Made by a program: the position numbers and the translations under genes
Assembly: GCA_947625585.1 (NCBI GenBank)
Contig: CANQOZ010000068.1
Span: 1-6,436, forward strand
Reading direction: 5' to 3'
From: an uncultured Eubacteriaceae bacterium
Lineage (GTDB): Bacteria > Bacillota > Clostridia > Eubacteriales > Eubacteriaceae
Length of the DNA: 6,436 nt
The notes under the pieces: generated by a model
Seen by the model: only the letters and a program-made list of their open reading frames with translations
Told to the model about the DNA's origin: nothing
Databases searched by the model: none
Shown here: one piece after another, positions 1 to 5,971 of the stretch
Layout of the letters: each line of letters begins with the position of its first letter
How positions within the stretch are numbered: the stretch's first letter is position 1

Positions 1-2
1 GT

Positions 3-24
3 ATAGGTATAGTATGCCTATTTT
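3..24. other. weak hairpin at the window edge
   Basis: Positions 3-10 (ATAGGTAT) can pair with 14-21 (ATGCCTAT) around a three-base loop, with one G-T pair, and three T follow on the plus strand. It could be the tail of a terminator for a plus-strand gene lying left of the window, but the stem is AT-rich and the T-run is broken by CCCC. The rest of 1-131 shows no gene, RNA or promoter that I can support. Confidence 0.2.
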
Positions 25-131
25 CCCCTAATTAAAAAAAATAATTTTTTTCTTGACACGGGGGCATTACATAGCAGTTCACTTATTTTTTCAGAATACT
101 TATCACTCACAAGATAGTTGTAAACTTTATC

Positions 132-169
132 AAAAAAGAAAACTCCAGGTCCTAATGTTCCTGGAGTTT
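132..169 (-). terminator. intrinsic terminator of the sigma factor operon
   Basis: Positions 140-149 (AAACTCCAGG) pair perfectly with 160-169 (CCTGGAGTTT), giving a 10-bp stem with a 10-base loop. On the minus strand the stem is followed by TC and then six T (137-132). The upstream stem arm overlaps the stop codon of the sigma factor gene (168-170), so the terminator ends the rsbV-rsbW-sigma transcript with almost no 3' untranslated region. There is no T-run on the plus-strand side, so it looks one-directional. Confidence 0.93.
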
Positions 170-920
170 ATGAATTTCTTAACTTTTCCATGACTTTCTT
201 TTCTAATCTAGAAACAGTCATTTGTGATTTCCCAATTATTTGGGCTACTTCTTTTTGAGTTTTTCCTTTATAATAACGCTCTTCTATTATAATCCGCTCT
301 ACCGGGTTTAATGTTTCTAGTCTTCGTTTCATATCTTCAACAAGACTTATGTTTTCCATATTTTCGTCTTCGATACCAACTAGATCCATTAATGTTGTAT
401 CCTTGCTGTCAGTGTTACTGTTGTCAAATTCCATGGATAACGACTTTGGATAAATAACATTATTACCTTCTAGGGCTTCTATTATTTCTTCTTCAGTTAC
501 TTCTAAGAACTGAGCAATATCAGAAATAGTAGGGGGTCCCATCAATTGATGTTCAAGGGTAGTACGGGCTCTGTTGATCTCTCTGTTTAATTCTTGGATT
601 CTCCTAGGAACCCGTATTATAAATTGTTTATCCCTGTAATATTTCTTTATTTCTCCAATAATAGTAGGAGAGGCAAATGTATCAAATTCAAATCCCTTAG
701 CAGGATCATACCGGTCAACGGAATACATTAAACCAAGACAAGCTACCTGGTAAATATCTTCATATTCTGAATTCTTGTAGGCATATTTCCTAGTTAATAA
801 CTTAGGAATATACATATAGTTTTCAATAAGCTGTTTCCTAATAGCTTTGTCATTCGTTTCTTTAAATTTTAAGAAAAGTTCTTTAGCTTCTTGTTTACTT
901 AGTTGACTTTTCTGTTCCAT
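168..920 (-). CDS. sigB: RNA polymerase sigma factor, SigB/SigF/SigG family, most like SigB
   Basis: This 250-residue alternative sigma factor recruits core RNA polymerase to a dedicated promoter set. Region 2.2 lies near residues 53-73 (YEDIYQVACLGL...VDRYDP). Regions 2.3-2.4 lie near 79-100 (FDTFASPTIIGEIKKYYRDK). Region 3 follows from VPRRIQEL at 104-111, and region 4.2 is a helix-turn-helix at about 221-247 (TQKEVAQIIGKSQMTVSRLEKK). The 'RDK...VPRRI.EL' stretch matches SigB better than the sporulation factor SigF, which has 'SRSLKELG' there, but SigF-like use cannot be excluded. The ATG at 920 has GAGGG six bases upstream. The gene starts 26 bases inside rsbW, which suggests translational coupling so that sigma factor is made only with its inhibitor. 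Activity should be set by RsbW binding. A terminator follows directly. Confidence 0.9.
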   Translation of the reverse strand: MEQKSQLSKQEAKELFLKFKETNDKAIRKQLIENYMYIPKLLTRKYAYKNSEYEDIYQVACLGLMYSVDRYDPAKGFEFDTFASPTIIGEIKKYYRDKQFIIRVPRRIQELNREINRARTTLEHQLMGPPTISDIAQFLEVTEEEIIEALEGNNVIYPKSLSMEFDNSNTDSKDTTLMDLVGIEDENMENISLVEDMKRRLETLNPVERIIIEERYYKGKTQKEVAQIIGKSQMTVSRLEKKVMEKLRNS

Positions 921-1353
921 TAGACTCCCTCAAAAGTTTATGGATTTTTACGGTTGTTCCTTCACCAATATTGCTATCAATTTCAAGGTTATCCATCAAA
1001 GATCGAATCAAATACAATCCAAATCCACCAACCTGTTCGCCAATTACAGGTTCTTTAACCTGCTTGTAATCATAACCTTGTCCATGGTCAGTGACTGTAA
1101 TTAGTAATTCACCCTCTTGAAGCTCCATAACAACTTCATAATAATCACAGGTCTCACACCCATATTGAATAGCATTAGCACAAGCTTCCGATAATGCTAC
1201 CCGAATATCTTCGATTTCGTCTATGTTTAAATTGGCTGAATTAGCCATCACAGATGCTGAATATCGTGCGAGGGAAATATACTCCGGAATGTTTGGTAAA
1301 ACCAATTCAACCTTTATATGGCCGTCTAAGTTTTTTAAATCTGTTTTACTCAT
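895..1353 (-). CDS. rsbW: anti-sigma factor / serine kinase, RsbW (SpoIIAB-like)
   Basis: This 152-residue cytoplasmic GHKL-fold ATPase binds and silences its sigma factor, and phosphorylates the RsbV antagonist. Visible motifs are the N box at residues 56-64 (EACANAIQY, E56 and N60), the G1 box DHGQG at 89-93, the G2 lid GEQVGGFGLYLIRSL at 105-119 and GEGTTVKI at 130-137. All expected ATP-site residues look intact, and the length fits RsbW/SpoIIAB. I chose the ATG at 1353. The frame extends to a TTG at 1383, but that lies inside rsbV and has no properly spaced Shine-Dalgarno. The ATG falls one base after the rsbV stop with only a weak GAG upstream, so it probably depends on coupling to rsbV. 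The 3' end overlaps the sigma gene by 26 bases. Kinase and binding functions are inferred from the family. Confidence 0.92.
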   Translation of the reverse strand: MSKTDLKNLDGHIKVELVLPNIPEYISLARYSASVMANSANLNIDEIEDIRVALSEACANAIQYGCETCDYYEVVMELQEGELLITVTDHGQGYDYKQVKEPVIGEQVGGFGLYLIRSLMDNLEIDSNIGEGTTVKIHKLLRESNGTEKSTK

Positions 1354-1354
1354 T

Positions 1355-1648
1355 TTATTTCTCGATTTTATATATCTGGTCAATTCCAGTTAACTGGAAT
1401 AGTTTCAAAATACTTCTTTTTGGACGGTATAAAACAACATTCTGATTATCATTCAAAATATTTTTCTTAAGGTTCATCAATATCCCAATTCCGGTACTAT
1501 CTATGTATTCCATGTCGGTCATATCTAAGACTATCAAATCTTCTGTTTCCAATAGTTCCATTATTGCATTTTCAAACGCTTTAGCTGTCGCAATATCCAC
1601 TTCACCAACAATCTTACTAATATTGTCTGTGTTCGTTATTTCGACCAT
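1355..1648 (-). CDS. rsbV: anti-sigma factor antagonist, RsbV (STAS domain)
   Basis: This single STAS-domain protein of 97 residues is the switch component that frees the sigma factor. Unphosphorylated, it binds RsbW; phosphorylated by RsbW, it lets go. The STAS signature is clear: LIVLDMTDMEYIDSTGIGIL at residues 38-57, where S51 in DSTG is the expected phosphorylation site, and LTGI at 86-89 corresponds to the C-terminal helix motif. The start is the ATG at 1648, with AAGGA about six bases upstream and an extra GGAG further out. It is the first gene of a three-gene operon and its stop is one base from the rsbW ATG. The PP2C phosphatase (RsbU/RsbP/SpoIIE type) that would reactivate it is not in this window. 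SpoIIAA is the alternative identity, since the gene order matches spoIIA as well. Confidence 0.9.
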   Translation of the reverse strand: MVEITNTDNISKIVGEVDIATAKAFENAIMELLETEDLIVLDMTDMEYIDSTGIGILMNLKKNILNDNQNVVLYRPKRSILKLFQLTGIDQIYKIEK

Positions 1649-1679
1649 ATCAATCCTTCACTCCTTCTAAGTATAATTA

Positions 1680-1686
1680 TTTACCC
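1680..1686 (-). promoter_or_regulatory. candidate SigB-type -10 element upstream of rsbV
   Basis: The minus strand reads GGGTAAA here, which fits the GGGTAWA-like -10 described for SigB promoters. It sits 31 bases upstream of the rsbV ATG, leaving room for a start point and the Shine-Dalgarno. I could not find a good GTTT-type -35 at 12-17 bases upstream. A TATACT (about 1671-1676) that could serve as a vegetative -10 also lies nearby, likewise without a good -35. Some promoter is expected here because a terminator closes the upstream operon. Confidence 0.35.
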
Positions 1687-1722
1687 AAATTTTAATTAAA
1701 GTATTAGTTTAATGATGCTTTG

Positions 1723-1758
1723 AAAAAAAAGAAGTGGACAGTACAAAACTATCCACTT
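1723..1758 (-). terminator. intrinsic terminator after the ytxH-ytxG genes
   Basis: On the minus strand AAGTGGATAGT (1758-1748) pairs with ACTGTCCACTT (1742-1732), an 11-bp stem with one G-U pair and a five-base loop. A C and then eight T (1730-1723) follow. The stem starts six bases after the DUF948 stop codon. It separates the PTS/YtxGH transcript from the sigma factor operon. Confidence 0.93.
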
Positions 1759-1764
1759 TCTACA

Positions 1765-2127
1765 TTATTCTTGATTTCTTTGATGACTTCTTCTATTGGC
1801 TGAAGTTGAAAGTAACTTGACTAAAGTAGCCAATGCTTGGATTAGTGGATTCACTACATCCGCTTTAACAGCAGTTACTGTATTATTTAACTCACCAGCC
1901 ATATTATCTGCTTTATCACTGATTTTATTAGCATCTTTTGTTATACCGTCGACGTTTTCAAAAATATTATCAATGGATCGCTTATTCTCAGAAATCAAAC
2001 TATTTACATTATTTAACGTAATGATCAGACTCTTTAAGGTGCGAACAGCATAAAATACGGCAACGATAAATGCAATTGCAATAACAATTAGAGCTAATTC
2101 CCACCAAGTGATTGAAAAATTAAGCAT
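1765..2127 (-). CDS. ytxG: DUF948 / YtxG-like single-pass membrane protein
   Basis: This is a 120-residue protein with one N-terminal membrane helix at about residues 8-28 (WWELALIVIAIAFIVAVFYAV). A long amphipathic, heptad-like region follows (about 30-105: TLNNVNSLI..., NKISDKADNMAGEL), then a basic, polar tail (NRRSHQRNQE). That arrangement is typical of DUF948, whose B. subtilis member is YtxG. The biochemical role is unknown; the family is linked to the general stress response. The ATG at 2127 lies nine bases after the ytxH stop and has no recognisable Shine-Dalgarno, so translation probably relies on ribosomes finishing ytxH. In B. subtilis the order is ytxG-ytxH; here it is reversed. 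A strong terminator follows. Confidence 0.78.
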   Translation of the reverse strand: MLNFSITWWELALIVIAIAFIVAVFYAVRTLKSLIITLNNVNSLISENKRSIDNIFENVDGITKDANKISDKADNMAGELNNTVTAVKADVVNPLIQALATLVKLLSTSANRRSHQRNQE

Positions 2128-2136
2128 AGTTTTTTA

Positions 2137-2517
2137 TTACGAATCAGCTTTTGCAACAGCCGTTTCTTGATCTTTACTTTCTTCATCATGAAGTTTGTCT
2201 AATTCGGAATTTAATTCTGCAATATCAGAGTCAACTTCATTTTGAATATCATTAATACGGGTTTCGAGTGTGTTTTTATATTCATTGACACGATCTGTTA
2301 AGCCTGCAGTGATGTTATCAACATATTTTTTAACATCATTTGTGTAGTCGTCCATTTTTTTTGTAAATTCACCGAAAGTATCTTCAGCAGATTTCATCAA
2401 TTTTCTACGGACTTCTTCTCCTTTTTCTGGAGCACATAAGAAACCACAGGCACTACCTACGATTGCACCAACAAAAACTCCACATACAAAACTGCCTAGA
2501 CCACCTTTACTTCTCAT
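2137..2517 (-). CDS. ytxH: YtxH-domain general-stress-type membrane protein
   Basis: This protein of 126 residues opens with a glycine-rich membrane segment at about residues 6-29 (GLGSFVCGVFVGAIVGSACG...) followed by APEKGEEVRRKL. This is the YtxH signature of a small-residue helix followed by an AP.KG.E.R motif. The remainder is a charged coiled coil (about 45-112) with a soluble tail. The frame can be opened six codons earlier at a TTG (2535), but that TTG overlaps the GGAGG at 2529-2533, so I start at the ATG at 2517, 11 bases from the Shine-Dalgarno. It follows ptsH by 29 bases and precedes the YtxG-like gene by nine, so it is probably co-transcribed with both. Its molecular function is unknown; YtxH is a SigB-dependent stress protein in B. 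subtilis. Confidence 0.82.
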   Translation of the reverse strand: MRSKGGLGSFVCGVFVGAIVGSACGFLCAPEKGEEVRRKLMKSAEDTFGEFTKKMDDYTNDVKKYVDNITAGLTDRVNEYKNTLETRINDIQNEVDSDIAELNSELDKLHDEESKDQETAVAKADS

Positions 2518-2528
2518 ATTAAATAATA

Positions 2529-2533
2529 CCTCC
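2529..2533 (-). promoter_or_regulatory. Shine-Dalgarno GGAGG that fixes the ytxH start
   Basis: GGAGG on the minus strand, 11 bases before the ATG at 2517. It overlaps the codons just after the alternative TTG start at 2535, which rules that TTG out in practice. Confidence 0.75.
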
Positions 2534-2546
2534 AAACTTTTGATGA

Positions 2547-2831
2547 TTATTCATCCTCACCAAACTTGTCTTCAATTATTGTTACTAAGGCATCAATTGC
2601 ATCTTGAGCATCTTCACCCTCAGCTTCAATCACAATTTCTGTACCTTGAGCAATACCACTAGATAATATACCCATAATGCTCTTAGCATTAATCCTCTTA
2701 TCGTTATGAAGAACATGGATATCACTTTTAAATCTAGCTGCTTTTTGTACAAATAGTGAAGCTGGACGGGCATGCAAACCGCTTTTATTTTCAACGGTTA
2801 TTTTCGCGCTCGCTTTTTGTTTATCAGCCAT
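2547..2831 (-). CDS. ptsH: phosphocarrier protein HPr
   Basis: HPr (94 residues) accepts phosphate from PtsI and passes it to the sugar-specific EIIA domains of the phosphotransferase system. The catalytic histidine is H20 in GLHARPAS (18-25). The Gram-positive regulatory serine is S51 in NAKSIMGILSSGI, the site that HPr kinase/phosphorylase modifies to trigger carbon catabolite control through CcpA. Both are intact, so both roles are expected; hprK and ccpA are not in the window. A six-residue polar leader (MADKQK) precedes the domain and an acidic tail (FGEDE) ends it. The ATG at 2831 follows ptsI by nine bases, and its Shine-Dalgarno (TAAGG) includes the ptsI stop codon, so the two are surely co-translated. 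Being downstream of ptsI is the reverse of the usual order. Confidence 0.97.
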   Translation of the reverse strand: MADKQKASAKITVENKSGLHARPASLFVQKAARFKSDIHVLHNDKRINAKSIMGILSSGIAQGTEIVIEAEGEDAQDAIDALVTIIEDKFGEDE

Positions 2832-2840
2832 ATTAGTACC

Positions 2841-4574
2841 TTATACTATTTTTATACCAAGTTTCTTGATTTCTTCTTCAGCAAATTTCCGTACGTCATC
2901 GCCTGTTTCTAACATTAAAGCTTCATTAGCAATCTTTTGAGCTTGTTCATAAGAAACACTACGTACTATTTTCTTAACTTGTGGAATACTAGAAGCACTC
3001 ATTGAGAATTCGTTTAAACCAAGACCCATTAAGATCAATGTTGCATAAGGATCTCCAGCAAATTCTCCACACATTCCTGTGAACTTGCCAACTTCTGAAT
3101 CAGTTGCCTGGATAACATTCTTAACTAACCTTAGGATTGCAGGATGGAATGGATTATATAAATATGAAATCTTTTCATTCATCCTGTCAACAGCTAATGT
3201 GTATTGACATAAATCGTTTGTACCAATTGAGAAGAACTGTACTTCAGGAACAATAATGTCAGCTGTAACAGCTGCAGCTGGAATTTCAATCATGATACCA
3301 ACTTTGATTTCTTTATCGTACTTAATTCCTTCTTTATCAAGTTCTTCCATACATCCCTTTAGGATTTCCTTAGCTTGTCTAACTTCACCAACACCAGAAA
3401 TCATTGGGAACATGATTAATGCCTGTCCATAAACAGAAGCACGTAAGATAGCTCTTAACTGAACTTTTAATAATTCTGGTTCAGCAAAGCATAAACGAAT
3501 AGCACGTAATCCTAGGAATGGATTCATTTCTTCTTCAAGTTGTAAGTATGGTAATTTTTTGTCACCACCAATATCGAGTGTACGAATTACAACTGGTTTG
3601 CCATCAAATGCTTCTAAAACTTCTTTATAAGCGTTGAATTGAGTTTCTTCATCTGGGATTTCTGGTGAATCCATATATAAGAATTCTGTACGGTATAAAC
3701 CAACACCATCACCACCATTTTTAAGAACTCCTTCAACATCATTAGGAGACCCAATATTACCAACGAGTTCTACTCTGTGACCATCTGTAGTTTCAGCTGG
3801 TAAGTCTTTTAATTGAGCCAATTCTTTTTGATATTGTTCGTATTCTTCTTGTTGTTTTTGATATTTTGCTAATGTTTCAGCATCCGGGTCTATTACCACC
3901 TCACCTGTACTACCGTCAACAATAACTTTCTGTCCGTTTTTAACTAGAGCTGTAATATCGCCTAGTCCTAAAACAGCAGGAATTTCCAAGCTACGAGCCA
4001 TAATAGCAGTATGACTTGTTCTTGAACCGATATCAGTTGCAAAACCCTTTACATGGATCTTATCCATTTGAGCGGTATCAGATGGTGCTAAATCTATGGC
4101 AAAAAGAACGACATCATTAGGAATATTTGAAATATCAACTTCTTCAATTCCTAGAATGTTGTTAATAACTCTAGCACCGACATCCTTGATATCAGCTTTC
4201 CTTGCCTGGAAATAAGCATCGTCCATAGCATCAAACATGGTATACATAGCATCTGTTTGGTCTTGAGTAGCTTTAGCTGCATTCTTCTTGTTACCTTCGA
4301 TTTCGGAACGGATAACACCAACAAAATCTGGGTCATCTAAGAATAAAGCATGTGCTTCAAAAATAGCTGCTTCTTCTTCACCAAGTGAATCAGCTGCAGT
4401 TTCTTGAATCTTAGCGAGTTGTTCTTTTGATTTTTCAACAGCTTCATCAAAAATCTTTAACTCTTCTTTAACATCTTTAGCTTCATTTGTTGGAATTTCA
4501 ACATCCTGTTTTACATAAACGAAAGCATCAGCGATTGCAACTCCAGGTGATGCTCCAATACCCTTTTTTATCAT
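2841..4574 (-). CDS. ptsI: PTS enzyme I (phosphoenolpyruvate-protein phosphotransferase)
   Basis: Enzyme I (577 residues, the usual full length) takes phosphate from PEP and gives it to HPr, the first step of PTS sugar uptake in the cytosol. The HPr-binding helical region lies in about residues 20-140. The phosphohistidine domain carries H188 in GSRTSHTAIMARSLEIPAV. The PEP-binding TIM barrel runs from about 260 to the end, with LYRTEFLYM (293-301), IRTLDIGGDKK (330-340), the signature FFSIGTNDLCQYTLAVDR (447-464) and C502 in GMCGEFAGD. All catalytic residues appear present. The ATG at 4574 is preceded by AGAGAGG with a six-base gap. It follows recR by 32 bases. A TATAAT at 4588-4593 lies in that gap without a convincing -35, so a private promoter is possible but unproven. 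Confidence 0.98.
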   Translation of the reverse strand: MIKKGIGASPGVAIADAFVYVKQDVEIPTNEAKDVKEELKIFDEAVEKSKEQLAKIQETAADSLGEEEAAIFEAHALFLDDPDFVGVIRSEIEGNKKNAAKATQDQTDAMYTMFDAMDDAYFQARKADIKDVGARVINNILGIEEVDISNIPNDVVLFAIDLAPSDTAQMDKIHVKGFATDIGSRTSHTAIMARSLEIPAVLGLGDITALVKNGQKVIVDGSTGEVVIDPDAETLAKYQKQQEEYEQYQKELAQLKDLPAETTDGHRVELVGNIGSPNDVEGVLKNGGDGVGLYRTEFLYMDSPEIPDEETQFNAYKEVLEAFDGKPVVIRTLDIGGDKKLPYLQLEEEMNPFLGLRAIRLCFAEPELLKVQLRAILRASVYGQALIMFPMISGVGEVRQAKEILKGCMEELDKEGIKYDKEIKVGIMIEIPAAAVTADIIVPEVQFFSIGTNDLCQYTLAVDRMNEKISYLYNPFHPAILRLVKNVIQATDSEVGKFTGMCGEFAGDPYATLILMGLGLNEFSMSASSIPQVKKIVRSVSYEQAQKIANEALMLETGDDVRKFAEEEIKKLGIKIV

Positions 4575-4606
4575 TAAAAACCTCTCTATTATAATTATTT
4601 ATAATT

Positions 4607-5206
4607 CTAAAACTCTGTTCGACCTTCCAAGGCTTTCGTTAGAGTTATTTCATCAACAAATTCCATATCAGCTCCGATAGGGACACCTTTAGCCAAGCGA
4701 GTTACTTTAATACCCGCTGGTGCTATTAAATTTTTAAGATACATAGCTGTGGCTTCCCCTTCAGGTGATGGGTTTGTTGCCATTATCACTTCTTCTATAG
4801 GTAAATCTTTTAATCTCTCGATCAATTCCTTTGCTTTGATATCTCCTGGTCCAACTCCTTCAAGTGGAGAAATGGCACCATGTAAAACATGATAGAGTCC
4901 GTTATACTCATGCGTTCGTTCCAAAGCATATAAGTCCCTAATGTCTTCTATTACACACACTATAGACTGATCCCGTTTAGGGTCTGAACATATTTCACAC
5001 ATTTCCTGGTCTGTAATAGTAAAACAATTTGGACAAAAATGGATGGAATCTTTAACTCCTAAGAGTGAATCCGATAAGTCCTCTAAATCTTGTTTTGGCT
5101 GGTTTATTAGATGAAAAGCCAGTCGTTGTGCTGATTTTTCTCCAATTCCAGGTAATTTTGCTAACTCGGATATTAATCGTTCAAGACTTTTAGGATAATA
5201 ACTCAT
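4607..5206 (-). CDS. recR: recombination mediator protein RecR
   Basis: RecR is a DNA-binding ring protein that works with RecO (and RecF) to load RecA on gapped DNA. It is 199 residues long, the normal size. The helix-hairpin-helix motif is LPGIGEKSAQRLAFHL (18-33). A four-cysteine zinc finger comprises C58, C61, C70 and C73. The Toprim domain runs from about 81 (IVCVIEDIRDLYALE) through ATNPSPEGEATAMYL (143-157), with the family's C-terminal RLAKGVPIGADMEFVDEITL. The ATG at 5206 directly abuts the ybaB stop codon, and AGGA inside the end of ybaB serves as Shine-Dalgarno, so the two genes are translationally coupled. The pairing ybaB-recR downstream of dnaX is widely conserved in bacteria. 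Confidence 0.98.
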   Translation of the reverse strand: MSYYPKSLERLISELAKLPGIGEKSAQRLAFHLINQPKQDLEDLSDSLLGVKDSIHFCPNCFTITDQEMCEICSDPKRDQSIVCVIEDIRDLYALERTHEYNGLYHVLHGAISPLEGVGPGDIKAKELIERLKDLPIEEVIMATNPSPEGEATAMYLKNLIAPAGIKVTRLAKGVPIGADMEFVDEITLTKALEGRTEF

Positions 5207-5593
5207 TTATAATCCTGGTATATTTAAACCACTTAAATCAATATCTCCTGGAAGTCCACCTGTTAGTGAGTCAGCACTTGAATTGGAAGCTTCAGAAGCT
5301 TGTCTCTGTGCTTCAGATACTGCAGCAACTACAAGATCTTCTAGCATTTCAATATCATCTTCATCAATAACGTCAGGATCAATATTGATAGATTTTAATT
5401 TAAGATTTCCCTGAACAACTGCTTCAACAGCTCCTCCACCGGAAGTACCTGTAAACTCCTGTTCTTCCAATTTTGTTTGAGCTTCCAGGAATTGTTCCTG
5501 CATTTGCTCAAGCTGTTTTAGCATTTCCTTTTGATTATTTCCTTTTTTTCTTCCACCAGGTTTTGATGGAATTTTCATACGTCTTTTTGCCAT
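5207..5593 (-). CDS. ybaB: nucleoid-associated protein, YbaB/EbfC family
   Basis: This 128-residue homologue of the dimeric DNA-binding YbaB/EbfC proteins is the usual companion of recR. The family core is visible from about residue 22 (KEMLKQLEQMQEQF) through the variant FTGTSGGGAVEAVVQGNLKLKSINIDP (about 47-73) and the conserved helix EMLEDLVVAAVSEAQRQA (about 83-100). The end is glycine- and leucine-rich (GGLPGDIDLSGLNIPGL). An N-terminal stretch of about 20 residues is unusually basic (MAKRRMKIPSKPGGRKKG) and might add DNA contacts. The ATG at 5593 has AGGA ten bases upstream; an internal ATG at codon 6 has no Shine-Dalgarno. An extended -10 promoter lies upstream. Its exact role is unsettled even in model species: nucleoid architecture or recombination support. 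Confidence 0.93.
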   Translation of the reverse strand: MAKRRMKIPSKPGGRKKGNNQKEMLKQLEQMQEQFLEAQTKLEEQEFTGTSGGGAVEAVVQGNLKLKSINIDPDVIDEDDIEMLEDLVVAAVSEAQRQASEASNSSADSLTGGLPGDIDLSGLNIPGL

Positions 5594-5626
5594 AAGTTAA
5601 ATTTCCTAAAATTTATAGCTAGAATA

Positions 5627-5655
5627 ATTATAACAATAAATTACAACGTTTTCAG
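5627..5655 (-). promoter_or_regulatory. probable vegetative promoter of ybaB-recR
   Basis: The minus strand has a perfect TATAAT (-10, 5632-5627) preceded by TGT, which makes it an extended -10. A CTGAAA (-35, 5655-5650; four of six matches to TTGACA) lies 17 bases upstream. Predicted start is near 5620, about 27 bases before the ybaB ATG. It may also drive the downstream genes, since I see no terminator until 1723-1758. Confidence 0.65.
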
Positions 5656-5708
5656 TATTAGAAAGTTGATAATAGAACGTTTAATTAATCAAAGTATAAC
5701 GATTAAAT

Positions 5709-5969
5709 TTAAAACAGAAACCATCTTTTTTTATATGAATCAAGTTCACCTTGGAGCCGGTTAACATCGGCAATGAGATTTTTTTCTCCTTGCGATTGCT
5801 GCTTAATTAAGATATTGATTTCCTCTGTTAACAGATCAACGGATTCCTTCATATAATTATCAACGATATCGGCTCTTTTAACAGGATCATTCTCGTTTTT
5901 AACTAGATCCATTTCTGTATAAATATCACGAAGAGTTTGTAGAATATAATCGTATAATTTAATATTCAT
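5709..5969 (-). CDS. hypothetical 86-residue coiled-coil-like protein between dnaX and ybaB
   Basis: I do not recognise this protein. It is short, charged and probably mostly helical. Residues 1-30 (MNIKLYDYILQTLRDIYTEM...) look like a helix, and about 45-80 carry heptad-like leucine and isoleucine spacing (LLTEEINILIKQQ..., LIADVNRLQGELDSYKK), suggesting a coiled coil. The end is short and aromatic (RWFLF). There is no signal peptide or membrane segment and no cysteine, so it is likely cytosolic. I start at the ATG at 5969. The TTG two codons upstream overlaps the dnaX stop and sits one base from the Shine-Dalgarno, whereas GAGG lies six bases from the ATG. Only two bases separate it from the dnaX stop, so it is probably co-translated with dnaX. 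A gene here is not part of the standard dnaX-ybaB-recR set. Confidence 0.7.
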   Translation of the reverse strand: MNIKLYDYILQTLRDIYTEMDLVKNENDPVKRADIVDNYMKESVDLLTEEINILIKQQSQGEKNLIADVNRLQGELDSYKKRWFLF

Positions 5970-5971
5970 AA

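Noticed and set aside
53..58. TTGACA on the plus strand, like a -35 or an insertion-sequence end
   Set aside because: No -10 lies 16-18 bases downstream, and there is no paired inverted repeat, target duplication or transposase in the window.
18..167. 49 stop-free codons in frame after the sigma factor stop, ending at a TAG at 18-20
   Set aside because: It contains the terminator stem, has no start with a Shine-Dalgarno and no recognisable protein features. Read-through or a pseudogene remnant cannot be shown.
1254..1445. 63-codon plus-strand reading frame
   Set aside because: It lies opposite rsbW and rsbV, which have clear domains, and has no family features; it is an antisense shadow.
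895..1648. Reading the operon as spoIIAA-spoIIAB-sigF of a spore former
   Set aside because: Gene order fits, but the sigma factor has the SigB-type RDK...VPRRI.EL stretch and ytxH/ytxG-type genes are adjacent, so the stress version is favoured, not proven.
1796..2053. 85-codon plus-strand reading frame
   Set aside because: It lies entirely opposite the DUF948 gene and its hydrophobic runs mirror that gene's codons.
4151..4336. 61-codon minus-strand frame inside ptsI
   Set aside because: It is an out-of-frame shadow of the intact ptsI gene.
4588..4593. TATAAT between recR and ptsI as a ptsI promoter
   Set aside because: Noted in the ptsI entry but not called: no acceptable -35 at 16-18 bases and the gap is only 32 bases of AT-rich sequence.
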